Assembly: GCA_045646905.1 (NCBI GenBank)
Contig: JAZRLP010000030.1
Span: 1 to 64,000 of the forward strand
Length of the DNA: 64,000 bases
From: RGIG4079 sp045646905
Lineage (GTDB): Bacteria > Bacteroidota > Bacteroidia > Bacteroidales > Muribaculaceae
Direction of reading: 5' to 3'
Shown here: piece after piece, positions 16,986-26,008 of the stretch
How positions within the stretch are numbered: position 1 is the first letter of the stretch
How the letters are laid out: each line of letters opens with the position of its first letter
Made by a program: the position numbers and the translations under genes
Notes under the pieces: generated by a model
Databases searched by the model: none
What the model saw: only the letters and a program-made list of their open reading frames with translations
What the model was told of the DNA's origin: nothing

Positions 16986-17591
16986 TTATTCCATAAGTCT
17001 TAAATTGACATTATGAGTTTTACCTGTATGAAATACGTTTATAGTCCCTACAAGAGTTTTGTCAACATACTTTAATGACCAATTAGCTGAATTATTCCCT
17101 TTAGGAGTTGTCTCATTTAATGAAATTTCCGTTCCATTAATGCTTCCCGACAAGTTAAGTGTATTGCCATATTTTGTGTATGTATAACTGCCATCTATAT
17201 TACTTTTTGATTGATCGAGTGTCATCGTAATATCATACTCCCCAAGCGTTCCAGCATAAGTTCCTGAAATGTTTTCCACGTCAACAATAAGGCCTTTATA
17301 GGGGCTTTCTTCTACCCCTACTTCCATACCTTTTGAAAATTGCGTTTTAAATTCTTGGTATATAATACTATCTTTTTGAGTTGAAAGTATTCCAATATAA
17401 GTTAGGGTTGCAGCATCAAGCAATTCTTCACATTTTGACATACTCCCAAATTGTCTTCCACAATTAACCCCTTCTTTATAAGCTATTTCAAGCACTTCTT
17501 TTTCACTTAATCCCTCAAACGATTGCCATTGATTGCATGACACTGTTAGCAATGCAAATAAAGCAACTGCTATATATCCTATTCCTTTCAT
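16986..17591 (-). CDS. Hypothetical lipoprotein
   Basis: The 201-residue product has a lipoprotein signal, LTVSC, Cys near residue 19. The first half is helical (KEVLEIAYKEGVNCGRQFG). The second half is beta and contains short Gly-rich turns, such as GTYAGTLGEYDITMTLDQS and SIDGSYTYTKYG, that look like a small lipocalin-like barrel. The function is unknown. It starts 8 bases after the stop of the preceding lipoprotein gene and is likely cotranscribed. Confidence 0.6.
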   Translation of the reverse strand: MKGIGYIAVALFALLTVSCNQWQSFEGLSEKEVLEIAYKEGVNCGRQFGSMSKCEELLDAATLTYIGILSTQKDSIIYQEFKTQFSKGMEVGVEESPYKGLIVDVENISGTYAGTLGEYDITMTLDQSKSNIDGSYTYTKYGNTLNLSGSINGTEISLNETTPKGNNSANWSLKYVDKTLVGTINVFHTGKTHNVNLRLME

Positions 17592-17599
17592 CTATGCAC

Positions 17600-18136
17600 T
17601 TACTTTATTTTCTTAATTGGCAAACGCTTACGAGGATTTTTTGCGGAAAAAGAAGAATTGCTATTATAGATATAATCTTCTGTAATACATGCATAGTACA
17701 TCGATTCTCTTCCTGATGGAAAATTTGCATACGGGGCATCATCAAAGCCGAACTTCAAACATGGAACTCCATATGGAAATTCATCCCATTCTGCATAATA
17801 CAAAAAGCTATCTCCTTTAATATTCATTGTTGCAGTTTCATCATCTTTTAGATTGACAATCCACACAGTTCCCGACTTATCAGTAAACTGATACCTTCCT
17901 GTAAAACGTGAACTTTTTTCATTATTAGACAATGAACTATTATCTGTTTCTTGACTTGTTGATGGTAAAGAATAATTTTCATCGTTAGATGCTGATGACG
18001 ATTCTCTATAATCTTCACCTTTTAATTTTGCAATTTCTGCTTCAAGTTGTGCAATTCGTTTTTGGTCACTACTATTCCCACAACTTGTTGTCAACATAAG
18101 TGCCACAACACTTATTCCTAATAGTAATCTTTTCAT
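17600..18136 (-). CDS. Hypothetical lipoprotein with N-terminal coiled coil
   Basis: The 178-residue protein has a lipoprotein signal, MLTTSC, Cys near residue 19, then a short heptad helix (RIAQLEAEIAKLKGE) and a Ser/Asn-rich linker. The C-terminal 95 residues are beta-rich, beginning FTGRYQFTDKSGTVW. It may sit on the surface with the coiled coil as a spacer. It lies downstream of the terminator at 18158-18195, so it may have its own promoter. Confidence 0.6.
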   Translation of the reverse strand: MKRLLLGISVVALMLTTSCGNSSDQKRIAQLEAEIAKLKGEDYRESSSASNDENYSLPSTSQETDNSSLSNNEKSSRFTGRYQFTDKSGTVWIVNLKDDETATMNIKGDSFLYYAEWDEFPYGVPCLKFGFDDAPYANFPSGRESMYYACITEDYIYNSNSSFSAKNPRKRLPIKKIK

Positions 18137-18157
18137 AAGTTTGATTGTTTTAATAAA

Positions 18158-18195
18158 GAGGATTGTCCATAATTTTTAATGCAGGCACAATCCTC
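18158..18195 (-). terminator. Terminator of the DUF6175 cluster
   Basis: GAGGATTGT (18195-18187 on the minus strand) pairs with ACAATCCTC (18166-18158). TTTATT follows. It separates the upstream four-gene cluster from the lipoproteins below. Confidence 0.65.
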
Positions 18196-18232
18196 CTTTC
18201 TAAAAATGCATTATTTCGAAATTCACGTTACA

Positions 18233-19876
18233 TTAGAACGCAATTTTAATACCACCATAAATATTAAACCCAAATTTCTTGGTATTCCAAAACTCTGTTG
18301 CAGCTTTTGGCATGATTCCTGAAAGGGTTTTAGCTTGTTCTGGTGTCATACCTTGTGTAATAAGATCTTCTTCCGTTGACATATTATATGGTGCAGAGAA
18401 TAAAGGCAAAGAATATTCTGCTCCTAAAGTTAATTGAACAGGATAATATATATTCACATTAACCTTTAATCCAATAGGCAATTTCATTGAATATGAATTT
18501 ATATTCATATCATATTCTTCTATTAGCATCTCTTTTTCTTCTTGAGTAACAGATAGAGATAGAGTTGCAATTTCATTTTCAACTGCTATATATGGCAATA
18601 ACTCAATATTATTTAAAAATCTTTTACCTACTCCATATCCAAGTCTAATACTTGCTGCAAATGCCCCTGTTGTTTCTCCTAATAAGTTTTCGACTTCGTC
18701 CACGTCTAATACGTAGGCACCTAAGCTTGCTTCATATAAAAAATTACCGGTAAATCCCCCTGACCAAACATTTGTTAAGAAATCGCCCATATAATTTAGA
18801 GCGAAACCACCACCATTTTTATATCCAACGGTTATGGCTCCTGAACCCTTCTTATCTCTATTACGTACAGCGACATCACCTCTTTTATATGATGGTGTTA
18901 TTCCTGCAATCATTGTTAAAGTAGCCGAAGTCGAATCACTATTTGCGTTAATAAATCGAGCTCTTCCAATTCTTGTTGATTTTACTTTTCCATCTTTTTC
19001 AATATTTCTAAATATATTTAATCTATCCCCATTTTTTAAATTTTGACGTTTATCAAAATCCATTGTAATTGGTAATACTCCCGTAATTTGATTTTGAATT
19101 CCAAAGGCTGGAACTTCATTTGCAATAACATCTGCCAACTTAGAACCAGCATAAGCGTTAGATAAGGCTTTTCCTACTACACTTGATTTTATTTTACCAT
19201 TTGCTTCACATTTCACGTCAACTTTGATGTCGGAAGACACAACCCAGTTGGGATTAGTATAAATATAATCAATAATATCATCGGTAATTTCCACTTTGAA
19301 AACAGCCCACGATTTTTCATTTACCAATACGATATAATTATTTTTCAAAATTGGTCTAACATCTTCTTGCAATATTGTTTCAGCATCAATAACTCCATAA
19401 GCTTGCTCCATTTTTGACTTATGAATAATTTCAATAGCTCGTTTTTTCAATAAATCCTCTGACCAAGGATTGCGCCTAAAACTGTGATATTGAATCAGTG
19501 TAACAGTAGAATCAACAGAGTCAGCAGATGTACAACTTCTCATAATAATATATTTGTGAAAACGACTATCTACACTATCATTCAACTCTTCAGAATATTT
19601 GTTACACGTTAGATAGTCCAATATCATTCTACCTGTATTTTCGCGTTCAAATGCAGCCTCAAGTTGTTTTATTGTTTCTTTTTCTTTATAGTTCTCAAAA
19701 GAATAACACTCTTCGGGCAATCTCACATTGTTTATTCCAAATTTATAATCTTTGAAATATTTGGTTGAACCGGTTATACCTACGTATTGATCAATAGCAC
19801 CATAAGCACCTTCTCTTGCCGAAACCATTTGGCTCAATACACAACCAAATAGCAATAAAAACATTAATTTCTTCAT
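18233..19876 (-). CDS. Envelope protein with FlgT-like turn and C-terminal beta barrel
   Basis: With the Met of MKKLMFLLL as start, the product has 547 residues and a signal peptide ending near SAREG. The middle part contains LKNGDRLNIFRN, a spacer and SYKRGDVAVR, a pattern seen in FlgT C-terminal and CsgG-associated proteins. The last 190 residues have alternating aromatic strands and end in Phe, as outer-membrane barrels do. It is the last of four genes with a small CsgG/LPP20-like protein and a DUF6175 protein. It could be an outer-membrane component of an assembly or secretion system; this is inferred. Confidence 0.6.
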   Translation of the reverse strand: MKKLMFLLLFGCVLSQMVSAREGAYGAIDQYVGITGSTKYFKDYKFGINNVRLPEECYSFENYKEKETIKQLEAAFERENTGRMILDYLTCNKYSEELNDSVDSRFHKYIIMRSCTSADSVDSTVTLIQYHSFRRNPWSEDLLKKRAIEIIHKSKMEQAYGVIDAETILQEDVRPILKNNYIVLVNEKSWAVFKVEITDDIIDYIYTNPNWVVSSDIKVDVKCEANGKIKSSVVGKALSNAYAGSKLADVIANEVPAFGIQNQITGVLPITMDFDKRQNLKNGDRLNIFRNIEKDGKVKSTRIGRARFINANSDSTSATLTMIAGITPSYKRGDVAVRNRDKKGSGAITVGYKNGGGFALNYMGDFLTNVWSGGFTGNFLYEASLGAYVLDVDEVENLLGETTGAFAASIRLGYGVGKRFLNNIELLPYIAVENEIATLSLSVTQEEKEMLIEEYDMNINSYSMKLPIGLKVNVNIYYPVQLTLGAEYSLPLFSAPYNMSTEEDLITQGMTPEQAKTLSGIMPKAATEFWNTKKFGFNIYGGIKIAF

Positions 19877-19923
19877 AATTAATTTTATTTTTAATTTATA
19901 ATAATTTAATTGTTTCTCATTTA

Positions 19924-20934
19924 TTACCACCAATGATGTATTCGATATACAATTCTTCGTGGTTGATTTTCATATTTTGCTTTCAATACCGATTCTGCCG
20001 CTTTAATTGCAGTAACCCTACATTGCTTTTCTTTCTCAATTTTAGCCAATTCTACTTTGTTTTCATTATTTATTCTCGTCATCTCCTTTTTATGATTCAT
20101 TTTCTCTTGCTCAACTTGCCATTGCCATTGCTTATCATTTAAGGATTTTATTCGAGTAGTGATATCTTTTGTTAGTTTATTAATTTCACTTATCGCTTGA
20201 TTAGACGGAAAACTCACTTGTGAAAGCAATTCGTCAACTTGATTCGCTCCATTTTCATCGGGAGAGGTGCTCCACACTTGTTTTGCATTATTGATTAAAG
20301 CAAGATTATTATTATCGATTACCTTTCTACCATATTCCGATAAGATTGTTTGAGCTTCGTTATAGTTGGCATTCCCCATAGGAATTGTTCTTAACAACCA
20401 AATTGCACTTTCGGTGTTACCCGATGCCATTTCGGCTTTAGCCGAAGCAAATATATCATCAGCAGAATCTTCATAATACTCACTTATCCGTTTACACCCA
20501 TTTTTTAGAAATTCTTGTATATTCTTATCATTAGGATTTATTTTTCCTATGGCAGATATAACGGCTGCATCTATATCTATTCCAATTCCATTATAATCAT
20601 TTGCGTATGACGAAAATAAAATCCCGGTTAATCCATCTCCTATAAACAATCGTATTAATACTTTTATAACTGTCTTTTGTGGAAATGTCGAAGTAATAGC
20701 CTCTTCTATTATTTGTGCATCTCCACTAATAACAAATCGAGAGTCAAGACCTTCGCCTGATAAAGAGTTTACAGTCGCTATCATTTTCAATTTATTAAGC
20801 AATGCTTCTGATTGAAACTGTGTTAATTCCGACTCTTCTGGAATATATGGATTTAAGCAAATATAATTAAAGCTACTGCCATAACTCGTTAACACTCCGA
20901 TAATAAACATTAATAACATTAAATATCTTCTCAT
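19924..20934 (-). CDS. Hypothetical secreted protein with C-terminal coiled coil
   Basis: The 336-residue protein has a signal peptide of about 19 residues. Residues 35-175 form a mixed domain with conserved-looking turns, DSRFVISGDAQIIEEAITS and GIGIDIDAAVISAIGKI. Residues 250-320 form a strongly charged helix with heptad spacing, then a Trp-Trp end. It lies between the DUF6175 gene (1-base gap) and the barrel protein. The layout suggests a periplasmic connecting piece, but no family is recognised. Confidence 0.55.
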   Translation of the reverse strand: MRRYLMLLMFIIGVLTSYGSSFNYICLNPYIPEESELTQFQSEALLNKLKMIATVNSLSGEGLDSRFVISGDAQIIEEAITSTFPQKTVIKVLIRLFIGDGLTGILFSSYANDYNGIGIDIDAAVISAIGKINPNDKNIQEFLKNGCKRISEYYEDSADDIFASAKAEMASGNTESAIWLLRTIPMGNANYNEAQTILSEYGRKVIDNNNLALINNAKQVWSTSPDENGANQVDELLSQVSFPSNQAISEINKLTKDITTRIKSLNDKQWQWQVEQEKMNHKKEMTRINNENKVELAKIEKEKQCRVTAIKAAESVLKAKYENQPRRIVYRIHHWW

Positions 20935-20935
20935 A

Positions 20936-21898
20936 TTATAATCCTCCTAATATTACATATACTTTTCCTAATCCAACAGGGCGCGTTGTCGTTGAGATGC
21001 CAAATTGCGATAGAAAACTCGAAATCGATTTCACAAAACCTTCGGCATTGATAGCTCGTTGTTTCCCTCCAAATCTACCCTTAGCAAATAATGGGAATCT
21101 TACTTGTTCAAATTGCAATCTAATACTTGATTTTGCGGTTTGTGAATATGACCCATTTACACTGTTTTCATTCATCCAATAATCTATCAATTCGCTCAAT
21201 TCTCCCGATTCTCCGTTATAAGTAACCTCTGAATCCATATTCAATGGACAACTTTCTGATATTTTGAAAATAATAGTACCCTCTCTACCATTATTAACTA
21301 TATCATTAAAATGCCTACCAATACTTTTGGTAAAGTTGTCCATATATCCCAATACCGCTTCTTCTAATAGTACTGAAATGGGAGCATAAGATGCCGATGA
21401 TCGACCTACTTCTCCTCCTATTTGTTTTGATGTTGCCGCATCTACTGACGTTACTCTAAATTCCATCATCTGTCTTGGTCCATATGAAACTCTATCAAAG
21501 GCTATGGTTACAATAATATCGGCATTTGCTACTCGCATAAGTTTATCATACTCATCTTCTTGTATTTCAGCTCCATCTTTAGTGGTCATAACCATATCTA
21601 ATGCTGTTTCATTTTCCATCTCATCAAGAGCGCTGCGAAGCAATTTTAGTGGATAGCCACGTTCCTCCATAATGCTTCCCATGCGTGTAATAACATTAAG
21701 AACATCATTATCCAACAAAGCTCTTTCATAATCAATCACATTGTTATTTTGAGAGAGTGTGTATCCTTTTTGTACACACCATGATTTTTCGGGAACTACC
21801 ATAATTGTCGGTTTCATTGCCCGACGTGTCGTTTCTTGGGCGTTTACTATAACCGCAAAACTACACATCAACAAAATTTGAAGAAATCGTTTCATCAT
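20936..21898 (-). CDS. DUF6175-family secreted protein
   Basis: The 320-residue protein has a signal peptide ending near NAQET. It then reads KPTIMVVPEKSWC, with a later ADIIVTIAFDR segment and the C-terminal FPLFAKGRFGGKQRAI, features that fit DUF6175, a Bacteroidetes family with a CsgG-like or LpoB-like nucleotide-free fold. Family members sit in envelope gene clusters. The gene lies 1 base before the next gene of the cluster. No enzymatic role is known. Confidence 0.7.
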   Translation of the reverse strand: MMKRFLQILLMCSFAVIVNAQETTRRAMKPTIMVVPEKSWCVQKGYTLSQNNNVIDYERALLDNDVLNVITRMGSIMEERGYPLKLLRSALDEMENETALDMVMTTKDGAEIQEDEYDKLMRVANADIIVTIAFDRVSYGPRQMMEFRVTSVDAATSKQIGGEVGRSSASYAPISVLLEEAVLGYMDNFTKSIGRHFNDIVNNGREGTIIFKISESCPLNMDSEVTYNGESGELSELIDYWMNENSVNGSYSQTAKSSIRLQFEQVRFPLFAKGRFGGKQRAINAEGFVKSISSFLSQFGISTTTRPVGLGKVYVILGGL

Positions 21899-21913
21899 TT
21901 ATATTCTTTTAAA

Positions 21914-22411
21914 TTAAAAATACACATCAAGCGATTTTATCAAACCATCATTCTCCATCTTTTCACGCAAAGCATCATAGTGAACAATTACCCATAGTCT
22001 AACTTTTCGCTTCAATCCTACTCTCACATTATTAGCTCCAGAAGGATACCCAGAGTTAATATTTTTCACATAATTCATAAACTCACCTTTTTTGAAAAAG
22101 GTGTCAAAATATTTCCGATTTTGATTATATGCACCTATAGAATCACATATTGCAGGAACTCTACCAGCATGAACATTCCCCTCTATTCCAGTAAAGACAC
22201 ATGCAGCGACAGCATTTTGTAAAGCTTTATCCATTGCTTTATCTACAGAACCAGCTACACCTGTAACACATAAATACTTCTCACCCTTTTTCCCTACCCT
22301 TACTATTTCTATTTCATAAGGTTCATTAATATTAAATTTATATTTCTTAGCTTCGAGGCTAATATTACTCATTAAAACCATTAATATGAACGCAATAAAA
22401 AGTCTTGTCAT
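21914..22411 (-). CDS. Small LPP20/FlgT-like secreted protein
   Basis: The 165-residue protein has a signal peptide of about 20 residues. The pattern CVTGVAGSVDKAMDKALQNA followed by AVAACVFTGIEG matches the start of LPP20, FlgT and CsgG-associated domains, where a short beta strand is followed by a helix with repeated Ala. A hydrophobic C-terminal strand (VRLWVIVHYDALREKM) completes the fold. It is the first gene of the four-gene DUF6175 cluster. Function in surface assembly or secretion is inferred. Confidence 0.6.
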   Translation of the reverse strand: MTRLFIAFILMVLMSNISLEAKKYKFNINEPYEIEIVRVGKKGEKYLCVTGVAGSVDKAMDKALQNAVAACVFTGIEGNVHAGRVPAICDSIGAYNQNRKYFDTFFKKGEFMNYVKNINSGYPSGANNVRVGLKRKVRLWVIVHYDALREKMENDGLIKSLDVYF

Positions 22412-22438
22412 TGTTATATAATTTTATAAGTTAGTTTT

Positions 22439-22478
22439 AATTACGAGCTATGTGATGTTTGGCATAGATCGTAATTTC
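22439..22478 (-). terminator. Terminator of the WG-repeat lipoprotein gene
   Basis: ATTACGA-CTATG and CATAG-TCGTAAT pair with one internal mismatch around a 10-base loop. It lies 27 bases beyond the WG-gene stop on the minus strand. The following run is A-rich, so termination strength is uncertain. Confidence 0.5.
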
Positions 22479-22504
22479 CATATTTATTAATTCATAATAT
22501 CTTT

Positions 22505-24220
22505 TTACCAATTATTTAGACTTTTAGCATAAGCTTCAAAATCTTGCTTTCTTTGTTTATATAATGCCACCTTTTCACTGTCTCCTAACTGACGGGCAAT
22601 AGATATTATGTTATCTATTGTTATTGGAATGTTTTGTTTGAGGTACATCAATCTAAGTGGATTTCCGGCAACTCTCCCTAATTCACTAATAAATTCCCCA
22701 TATTCTGTTTCAAGGTCATTTAAACGTTTCAAAAGTCGCAATTTACGTTCATCTTCTTCTGACAAAGTATTTGTGGTTTCAGAATAACTATTATTAGATT
22801 GGCTATTCATGGAAGCATTAGCTCCTTGTAATGAAGAATCAATAGTTGTTGAACTTGAAATTTTGCTCAAACTTTGTCCTTCAATAATTACGATATCTTG
22901 GTCACAATCTAATATCATTGAGACATCACTTCCTTCTATAATTATTCTTCCATCGGAAATCGAATAGTTTTCTTCGTCAACATGGGAATAACATTCAAAA
23001 TATGTTGTACATTTTCCATTATTAAATATTTTATAAATATAACCGTTGTCGGTACTCATGCGCCAAGTACCACGTAACCATTGAGGATTTCTTCGTTCTT
23101 CATTATATGCATCCAAATTTGTTTCGGCTTTATCAAATGATCGAGCACACTTTCTTTTAATTTCATCTGAGAATGTGTCATTTCCATATAAATCAGCATA
23201 TCCATAATGTGTGTTTGCAATATATCCTCCTTCAACTTCACCATAAATCAACGCTTCTTTATCATATTCATATATGCACACTAATGCTACGCCATTATTC
23301 AAATAATGTATATCATCATAAATCGTTGGAATGAAACCTAATTTTGTCGTATCATTTTCGTCTTTTTTCAATTGTCTCATTCCAAAACGATTAATATTCT
23401 CACCTTCTCCATATGGAACAGATTCACTTATTATTTCATAATATTCATTATTTTTGGGTGCGCCTTTCGCTGTCCTAAGTTTTTGACCTTGTTTATTATA
23501 TACATCATAAGTATCGTAGTCTTCAGATGGAACATAAACTTCACCATTTTGAATCTTTGGTATATAATCGGCATTAAAACGACCACCTTCTTCGGCACAC
23601 CAACCACCAAGTTTGCCTTCAAAGAGTTTTTTACCGGTTTTATCAATCGCATAATACTCAAAATATTCCCAACCGTTGGGCTTAATTACAAAAGCGAGGT
23701 CTTCACAAAATGGGGTCAACGTAATTTCACATCCCACACATTCTTCATCGTTTGGAATTGAAATTACTTCAACACATTCCTTATTTATATAACAATGCTT
23801 TTCACCTTTAACCACAGCAGCAATTCCTTCGCTAAAGATATTTGCATCGTCAAATTCAAATGGTATTACAACCTCTCCCTTTGTATTGATATATCCATAT
23901 TTCCCATCTTTCATCACTGCAGCAAGTCCTTCACTAAAATCCTTCGCGTGTTGATATTGACATTGAGGAATTTCATTTCCTTCAACATCAATAAATGTCC
24001 ACACTTGCTTCACTCCTCCCGATGGTAGTGGTAATTCGCGCATTACTGCTGCATATCCTTCGCTAAAGCTACTTAAATAGTCATATTGCTGTACTTTCTT
24101 GCTAAACAGAGGGGTGATTTTTACAATCTTTTCTTGTTCCTCTTTCCCATTCTCAAGTAGGCCACAAGAAGTGAAAATGCCAGCGATTGCTATCGCACAT
24201 AAAATGATAGGATGTTTCAT
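22505..24220 (-). CDS. WG-repeat lipoprotein
   Basis: The 571-residue protein has a lipoprotein signal, IFTSC, Cys near residue 19. Residues 40-180 hold WG-type repeats, each with a variant of FSEGLAAVMKDGKYGYINTKG; at least three are clear. The middle third is looser, and the C-terminal part, after an Asn/Ser-rich linker, is a charged coiled-coil-like helix. WG repeats occur in surface and secreted proteins and are thought to bind other proteins. The gene has a long structured leader (24292-24468 and upstream) like that of the Sel1-repeat gene at 54074. Confidence 0.8.
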   Translation of the reverse strand: MKHPIILCAIAIAGIFTSCGLLENGKEEQEKIVKITPLFSKKVQQYDYLSSFSEGYAAVMRELPLPSGGVKQVWTFIDVEGNEIPQCQYQHAKDFSEGLAAVMKDGKYGYINTKGEVVIPFEFDDANIFSEGIAAVVKGEKHCYINKECVEVISIPNDEECVGCEITLTPFCEDLAFVIKPNGWEYFEYYAIDKTGKKLFEGKLGGWCAEEGGRFNADYIPKIQNGEVYVPSEDYDTYDVYNKQGQKLRTAKGAPKNNEYYEIISESVPYGEGENINRFGMRQLKKDENDTTKLGFIPTIYDDIHYLNNGVALVCIYEYDKEALIYGEVEGGYIANTHYGYADLYGNDTFSDEIKRKCARSFDKAETNLDAYNEERRNPQWLRGTWRMSTDNGYIYKIFNNGKCTTYFECYSHVDEENYSISDGRIIIEGSDVSMILDCDQDIVIIEGQSLSKISSSTTIDSSLQGANASMNSQSNNSYSETTNTLSEEDERKLRLLKRLNDLETEYGEFISELGRVAGNPLRLMYLKQNIPITIDNIISIARQLGDSEKVALYKQRKQDFEAYAKSLNNW

Positions 24221-24291
24221 ATTATTTATTAGTTAATTTTCCATTAAGCCCCCGATTTTTAATTTTAGGGTTATTTCTAAGGCATAAAAAG

Positions 24292-24468
24292 AAAGTGTGA
24301 GCAATTAAATTATTCGCTTGATGGGCCTTCGACTGCCTTGACTACGAATAAGAAAACAGCTCACACTTTTTGGCAATATTATATGTAGAGATATAACACA
24401 CCAAAAAGGAACGTTACTCTTATTCCATTAGTCAAAATGAGTTGTCGAAGTTCATCAAGATGGAATAA
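24292..24468 (-). ncRNA. Candidate structured leader RNA with pseudoknot (copy 1)
   Basis: On the minus strand, A (24459-24444) pairs with A' (24333-24317) as two 7-bp helices around an AA/GCC internal loop. B (24369-24359) pairs with B' (24302-24292) over 11 bp. The order is A-B-A'-B', a pseudoknot topology. A small TTATAT/ATATAA hairpin precedes B, and CTTTTTATG follows B'. D (24468-24460) can also pair with D' (24428-24420) over 9 bp, crossing A-A'. It lies 71 bases upstream of the WG-repeat gene. The same layout recurs at 53866-54011. Confidence 0.55.
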
Positions 24469-24514
24469 TGCTAAACGCTTCCAAAATATGTCGTGTTGCA
24501 CTATTGCAACAGCA

Positions 24515-24522
24515 CAAAGTTA
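24515..24522 (-). promoter_or_regulatory. Promoter -7 box 1 of the WG-gene leader
   Basis: The minus strand reads TAACTTTG. The -33 element is weak. A transcript from here would begin just upstream of the D and A arms and would lack the upstream arm E (24560-24548). Confidence 0.45.
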
Positions 24523-24586
24523 AGAAAAATTCTTAAACATTGGCATTTGTGAGCTGTTTTTTTAACTCGCGATAACAACTTATACG

Positions 24587-24594
24587 CAAAGGTA
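24587..24594 (-). promoter_or_regulatory. Promoter -7 box 2 of the WG-gene leader
   Basis: The minus strand reads TACCTTTG. A transcript from here would include E, a 13-base segment (24560-24548) perfectly complementary to the B region (24365-24353). Confidence 0.45.
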
Positions 24595-24638
24595 TAGTAG
24601 AATTAGTGTTTTTCATTCATCCATTTCATCCATTTAGG

Positions 24639-26006
24639 TTATCGACCCTCAAACAAGGCTATTTGCTCATTAGCATATTTAGTTAAATCAGGACGAGGAG
24701 GTCGGTTATATCCACTTATCTCAACAGGAAATCCTTGGTGCATCCAACTAATCATAGTAAAAACGTGCATTCCATCGTTATAAATATCATCAACCGGAAT
24801 ACTTTTATATTTTATATATATAGCCGATTTTTCATTTTCTATTAGAGCTTTAGCACTTTCATAAAAAGCGCCATCAAACCATATTATTGAATCGGTAGCC
24901 ATATATTGCGCCAACATTTTGTCGTAAATAGGTCGCAATTCACGATACCAATCTCGTTTTACTTCCATGGTAGAACACTTTGACTGAAATGGATAATCAT
25001 GAGCAGGATATTTATATACTTCTTTTTTGTCAATCTTAGGAGCTGGCTCTATAATATTATGTACTTTGGGAGATTTAATTTTTACAATTAAATCTTTTTC
25101 ATTAACCGTATCAGTATTATTAATCGAATCTTCTTTTATTTTGATTGGTTGGTGTTTTTTTTCTAATTTTATTTGATTTTTATTAGACTTGTTTTCAACC
25201 AATATTGTGTTATATATATACAAACATATTGCCCCCAATATTCCAACATAAATCATTATTTTCACACGATTACTGCGCCACCACGAAATATTAGAAAAAT
25301 AATTAATTAATGTATCAATATTAGGTCGTTGATTAACATCTTTTGATTGACATTTTTTTGCTATTTTACAATAATATTTAAATTTTTTTCCATGAATAAT
25401 ATAATCCAATATTTTACCTATGGAAAAAACATCTGTGTACGATCCTATTTTTATATTGTTTTTATTCTTTAATTCAGGCGCAGCAAATAAATTAGTATAC
25501 CCTATTGTATCATCAAAGATATCGGAATAACAAAATCCTAAATCAATAATTTTTACATCATTATTGATTAGAGTCATCATTATATTATCGGGTTTTAAAT
25601 CCAAATGTAAAATCGAATTTTGATGCAAATATTTTAAGCAATCAAGTAGCTGCGACATAAATCGATTCACATTTTTTTTATTAAAAAAGTATCGAGGATT
25701 TTCTTCTATAAATTTAGTTAACGTTACACCTTCAATATAATCCATTATGATAGCATCTCCCTCATATGATATATAGCGAGGTAGTGCACTATGTTCCAAT
25801 CTAAATCCAAGATTAAATTCTTTTTCTAACGCAGACAAATAACGAGGGTTTAAACGATATTTTTCATTTAATCGTTTTATAAATACACGTCGACCATGCA
25901 TACGAGCATAATAGGTTACACTCGTTGCTCCGTTGTGATTGATTTGTTGTGCATTTGCGATTAACTCATCAATCTTATTTGTGCCATTTATCTGAGAAAC
26001 ATCCAT
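24639..26006 (-). CDS. Transmembrane Hanks-type serine/threonine kinase
   Basis: The 455-residue protein has a kinase domain at about residues 25-235: RVFIKR with the ATP-site lysine, HLDLKPDN (about 134-141), DLG in place of DFG and FAAPEL in the activation segment. The glycine loop lacks the usual GxGxxG. A membrane helix lies near 248-268, then about 185 residues outside, including a Lys-rich spacer and a domain with conserved Trp residues. The HLD instead of HRD is a non-RD form, often not activated by phosphorylation. It starts 2 bases after the HTH-like gene. The domain outside may sense an envelope signal. Confidence 0.85.
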   Translation of the reverse strand: MDVSQINGTNKIDELIANAQQINHNGATSVTYYARMHGRRVFIKRLNEKYRLNPRYLSALEKEFNLGFRLEHSALPRYISYEGDAIIMDYIEGVTLTKFIEENPRYFFNKKNVNRFMSQLLDCLKYLHQNSILHLDLKPDNIMMTLINNDVKIIDLGFCYSDIFDDTIGYTNLFAAPELKNKNNIKIGSYTDVFSIGKILDYIIHGKKFKYYCKIAKKCQSKDVNQRPNIDTLINYFSNISWWRSNRVKIMIYVGILGAICLYIYNTILVENKSNKNQIKLEKKHQPIKIKEDSINNTDTVNEKDLIVKIKSPKVHNIIEPAPKIDKKEVYKYPAHDYPFQSKCSTMEVKRDWYRELRPIYDKMLAQYMATDSIIWFDGAFYESAKALIENEKSAIYIKYKSIPVDDIYNDGMHVFTMISWMHQGFPVEISGYNRPPRPDLTKYANEQIALFEGR

Positions 26007-26008
26007 TT

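Noticed and set aside
23372..23761. Open frame of 129 codons on the plus strand inside the WG-repeat gene
   Set aside because: It is opposite a well-supported lipoprotein gene, is rich in Ile and Phe as antisense AT-rich frames are, and has no signal of its own.
24301..24360. A mobile-element end or IS remnant to explain the inverted repeats at 24.3-24.6 kb
   Set aside because: No transposase fragment or target duplication is visible, and the equal layout at 53.9 kb has different sequence, which would be odd for copies of one element.
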